Positions 14,285 through 16,433 of a DNA stretch of 16,433 nucleotides are shown here, piece by piece. How positions within the stretch are numbered: the first letter of the stretch is position 1; the number at the start of each line of letters is the position of its first letter. Under the pieces are notes generated by a model. It was not told the origin of the DNA, searched no databases, and saw only the letters and a list, made by a program, of their open reading frames with translations. Origin of the DNA: Bacteroidales bacterium (GTDB taxonomy: Bacteria > Bacteroidota > Bacteroidia > Bacteroidales > UBA12077); contig DAOVYZ010000014.1 of assembly GCA_030635365.1 (NCBI GenBank), forward strand, positions 1 through 16,433, given 5' to 3'. Both the position numbers and the translations under genes were made by a program.

Positions 14285-15220
14285 TTATTCTTTTGTATCT
14301 TTTTTTACTTCTGCCTCATTTGCTGGAGGAGTAGCTTTAGGTTCTTCTTTTTTTGTTTCCTTTTTAGTAGCCTCTTTTGTCTCCTTTTTTGCTTCTACTT
14401 TTACTTCTGGTTCTACTTTTTTAGCTGGAGCATCTTCTTCAGATTTTCTTGCAGTTGACTTTTTTTCATCTCCTTGTGTTTTAGCTTCAGAGTTTTTTCC
14501 CTGTTTAGAAGCTCCGTCTTTTTCTTTTTCCATCTTTCTTTCTTCCAAACCTTCAATGACAGCATCAGTAACTTTATCTAATATCAAAGAAATTGACTTT
14601 GATGCATCATCATTAGCAGGTATTGGAAAATCAATAGGAATAGGATCGGAGTTAGTATCTACAATTGCAAAAAGTGGAATATTAAGTCTTTGTGCTTCTT
14701 TTACAGCTATATGTTCTTTCGATATATCAACAATAAACATTGCAGCAGGGAGTCTTGTCATATCAGAGATGCTTCCTAGCATTTTTTCAAGTTTTGCTCT
14801 TTGACGAGTAATTTGTAATTTCTCTCTTTTCGCTAAATTCTTAAATGTCCCGTCAACTTCCATCTTGTCAATAGTTGACATTTTCTTAACAGCTCTACGA
14901 ATTGTAGGAAAGTTAGTTAACATACCTCCTGGCCAACGTTCTGTTACGTATGGCATTTGAGTAGGCTTTATTTTTTCTGAAACAATATCTTTAGCTTGTT
15001 TCTTTGTAGCAACAAACAATATTTTACGGCCTGATTTAGCAATTTGTTTTAAAGCATTACATGCTTCGTTTAATTTTGCTTCAGTTTTTTGAAGATCAAT
15101 AATGTGGATACCATTACGCTCCATAAAAATATAAGGAGCCATCGAAGGATTCCATTTTCTTTTCAGGTGGCCGAAATGTACACCAGCTTCTAATAATTCA
15201 TTAAAATTTGTTCTTGACAT
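14285..15220 (-). CDS. rpsB: 30S ribosomal protein S2 with long charged C-terminal tail
   Basis: Residues 1-228 form a full S2 core: NELLEAGVHFGHLKRKWNPSM, the IHIIDLQKT segment, RWPGGMLTNFPTIRRAVKKM, LPAAMFIVDISKEHIAVKEA and IVDTNSDP. Residues 229-311 are an 83-residue low-complexity extension made mainly of Lys, Glu and Ala with a few Pro and Thr, with repeats of the form KKETK. S2 in most bacteria ends close to residue 230-260, so the tail is unusually long. The corresponding DNA (14288-14536) is purine-rich on the coding strand. The gene lies between rpsI and tsf; the 115-base gap to rpsI is large for this operon and holds an RNA structure candidate. Confidence 0.95.
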   Translation of the reverse strand: MSRTNFNELLEAGVHFGHLKRKWNPSMAPYIFMERNGIHIIDLQKTEAKLNEACNALKQIAKSGRKILFVATKKQAKDIVSEKIKPTQMPYVTERWPGGMLTNFPTIRRAVKKMSTIDKMEVDGTFKNLAKREKLQITRQRAKLEKMLGSISDMTRLPAAMFIVDISKEHIAVKEAQRLNIPLFAIVDTNSDPIPIDFPIPANDDASKSISLILDKVTDAVIEGLEERKMEKEKDGASKQGKNSEAKTQGDEKKSTARKSEEDAPAKKVEPEVKVEAKKETKEATKKETKKEEPKATPPANEAEVKKDTKE

Positions 15221-15258
15221 TTACTTAATTTTTTAAACGTTTACATTCTTTTTTTATC

Positions 15259-15297
15259 AATTGCTGAGTAGCTCCGGACGCGGACGTCTCAACAATT
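15259..15297 (-). ncRNA. Candidate structured leader RNA ahead of rpsB
   Basis: In the minus-strand transcript AAUUGUUGAG and CUCAGCAAUU form a 10-pair stem with one G-U pair, closing an inner UCCG/CGGA stem with a CGUC loop. The GC-rich interior stands out in very AT-rich DNA. The structure is not followed by a T-run, so it does not look like a terminator, and it lies 39 bases before the rpsB start. Ribosomal proteins including S2 are known to control their own mRNAs through such leaders in other bacteria; that this one does so is inference. Confidence 0.45.
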
Positions 15298-15335
15298 TAG
15301 ATACTAAACGGAATATTATCCAACAGAATATTATT

Positions 15336-15722
15336 CTATCGTTTACTAAATTGAAATTTCTTGCGTGCTTTTGGTTGGCCAGGTTTTTTACGTTCTACAA
15401 CTCTAGGGTCACGAGTTAAAAATCCGGCTTTCTTTAAAGAATCTCTATGTTCTGGATTAACTTCAATTAAAGCTCGTGAAATTCCTAAACGTATCGCTTC
15501 AGCTTGTCCCTTAATTCCACCACCGTAAATATTAATTTTAACATCAAATTTACCGGCTGCTTCAACTAATTCTAATGGTTGATTAACAACATACTGAAGA
15601 GATTTTGTAGGGAAAAAGTTTTCTAAATCACGGTTGTTAACGGTAATTTTGCCTTTTCCTTCACTTAAATAAACCCGGGCAACAGCGGCTTTTCTTCTAC
15701 CTAACGCATTTATTACTTCCAT
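15336..15722 (-). CDS. rpsI: 30S ribosomal protein S9
   Basis: A 128-residue S9 protein: ALGRRKAAVARVYL near the start, an INIYGGGIKGQAEAIRLGISRAL core, LTRDPRVVERKKPGQPKARKKFQFSKR at the end. The basic C-terminal SKR tail reaches the P-site tRNA in the ribosome. The stop is TAG and the start lies 5 bases after the rplM stop, indicating a joint transcript and coupled translation. Length and content are standard. Confidence 0.97.
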   Translation of the reverse strand: MEVINALGRRKAAVARVYLSEGKGKITVNNRDLENFFPTKSLQYVVNQPLELVEAAGKFDVKINIYGGGIKGQAEAIRLGISRALIEVNPEHRDSLKKAGFLTRDPRVVERKKPGQPKARKKFQFSKR

Positions 15723-15727
15723 ACTTA

Positions 15728-16183
15728 TTATTTAATTGAATTTAAATCTACTTTTTTTGGTTTTTGTGCCTCTTGAGAATGCTCACTACCCTCATAAACA
15801 TAAAGATTTCTATATAAATCTCTACCAAGGCGACTCTTTGGCAACATTCCTTTTACTGCTTTTTCAATAACCGCAATGGGTTTTTTTGCTAACAGTTCTT
15901 CAGGTGTAACAAACTTTTGTCCACCAGGATAACCGGAATAACTTACATACTGTTTGTTTGTTAATTTATTTCCTGTTAATTTAATCTGGCTTGCATTAAT
16001 AACAATTACATTGTCACCACAATCAACATGTGGAGTAAAAGAAGGTTTGTTTTTCCCTCTTAATATCTTAGCAACTTTAGAAGCTAAGCGCCCTAAAATT
16101 TCATCTTTCGCATCAACAAGAATCCATTCTTTTTGAACGGTTGCCTTGTTTGCTGACACTGTTTTGTAACTTAATGTATCCAC
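15728..16183 (-). CDS. rplM: 50S ribosomal protein L13
   Basis: This 151-residue protein is L13, an early 23S rRNA-binding protein. Markers are WILVDAKDEILGRLASKVAKILRGK, NVIVINASQIKLTGNK, YSGYPGG, and AVKGMLPKSRLGRDLYRNLYVYEGSEH. It is the first gene of the rplM-rpsI-rpsB-tsf run, 66 bases downstream of a matching promoter element. No oddity in length or residues. Confidence 0.97.
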   Translation of the reverse strand: MDTLSYKTVSANKATVQKEWILVDAKDEILGRLASKVAKILRGKNKPSFTPHVDCGDNVIVINASQIKLTGNKLTNKQYVSYSGYPGGQKFVTPEELLAKKPIAVIEKAVKGMLPKSRLGRDLYRNLYVYEGSEHSQEAQKPKKVDLNSIK

Positions 16184-16248
16184 TGTAAAACTCCTAACTT
16201 TTTAATTAATACCTTAATACATTATAACTTCCTGCATTTTACGGATTG

Positions 16249-16278
16249 CAAAAGTACAATTATTTTTTAGAAATCAAG
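16249..16278 (-). promoter_or_regulatory. Promoter of the rplM-rpsI-rpsB-tsf operon
   Basis: The minus strand shows TACTTTTG (16249-16256), a full TAnnTTTG match, with CTTG (16275-16278) upstream as -33 element; its TTG lies 18 bases from the -7 octamer. The leader to the rplM ATG would be about 60 bases. Confidence 0.6.
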
Positions 16279-16433
16279 AAAATTATTAACAAATTATTTT
16301 TTAATAACTTATCTTATAAACAGGGGGTTTTGAATACTTTTTTAATGAAAGGAAAATCTAAATAAAAACTTGTATAATTTTTAGAATGTATTATCGTTTT
16401 TTATCAAAATTTACTTTTAATATATTTGAATAT

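Noticed and set aside
14250..14804. Long plus-strand frame (184 codons) opposite rpsB
   Set aside because: It is the antisense of the rpsB core and of its Lys/Glu-rich tail; the Ser/Phe-rich translation is a shadow of that coding.
16257..16433. Possible gene at the right edge
   Set aside because: Only very short frames on both strands; nothing beyond the -33 part of the rplM promoter can be supported.
1..16433. CRISPR array, tRNA or rRNA genes, or a defence island
   Set aside because: No spaced direct repeats, no cloverleaf or rRNA-like sequence and no nuclease, toxin or integrase genes seen.

Overview
The window reads as chromosomal DNA of a Bacteroidota bacterium, probably Bacteroidales or Marinilabiliales. 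The grounds are the AT-rich composition, the gene order ftsX - DUF3098 - uppP - truB - queA, the gene order rplM - rpsI - rpsB - tsf, and several upstream matches to the phylum's -7 promoter element TAnnTTTG. Most genes lack Shine-Dalgarno sites, also as usual in this phylum. The right two thirds are conserved housekeeping genes. The left third is the edge of a surface-polysaccharide locus.

Layout. (1) 1-601, minus: N-terminal part of an asparagine-synthase-like protein that runs off the left edge and lacks the usual Cys nucleophile. (2) 741-2660, plus: a WecF-type TDP-Fuc4NAc transferase split by one in-frame TAA, a possible 29-codon membrane peptide, and a WecD-type TDP-fucosamine N-acetyltransferase. 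(3) 2661-3065: no credible gene, but a 230-bp MITE-like element with inverted ends, flanking TAATTA copies and an internal hairpin. (4) 3066-6186, minus: WecE aminotransferase, a SAM methyltransferase with hydrophobic C-terminal segments, and a GT4 glycosyltransferase. (5) 6314-8779, plus: a large YfhO-family membrane protein. (6) 8827-12697, plus: a likely operon ftsX - DUF3098 - uppP - truB - queA, ending in a terminator. queA is frameshifted at a run of seven A. (7) 12696-13280, minus: family 4 uracil-DNA glycosylase. (8) 13388-16256, minus: rplM - rpsI - rpsB - tsf with a promoter, a structured rpsI-rpsB spacer and a strong terminator.

How it works together. WecE makes TDP-4-amino-4,6-dideoxygalactose, WecD acetylates it to TDP-Fuc4NAc, and WecF transfers the sugar to a lipid-linked acceptor. 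The three genes therefore suggest a glycan containing Fuc4NAc. The GT4 enzyme, methyltransferase and asparagine-synthase-like protein would extend or decorate that glycan. UppP recycles undecaprenyl phosphate, the lipid carrier such glycans need.

The points most worth a second look are the two interrupted genes (wecF and queA), the structured RNA candidate ahead of rpsB, the 83-residue charged tail on ribosomal protein S2, and the MITE-like element. I did not find a clear new multi-gene defence or mobile system.
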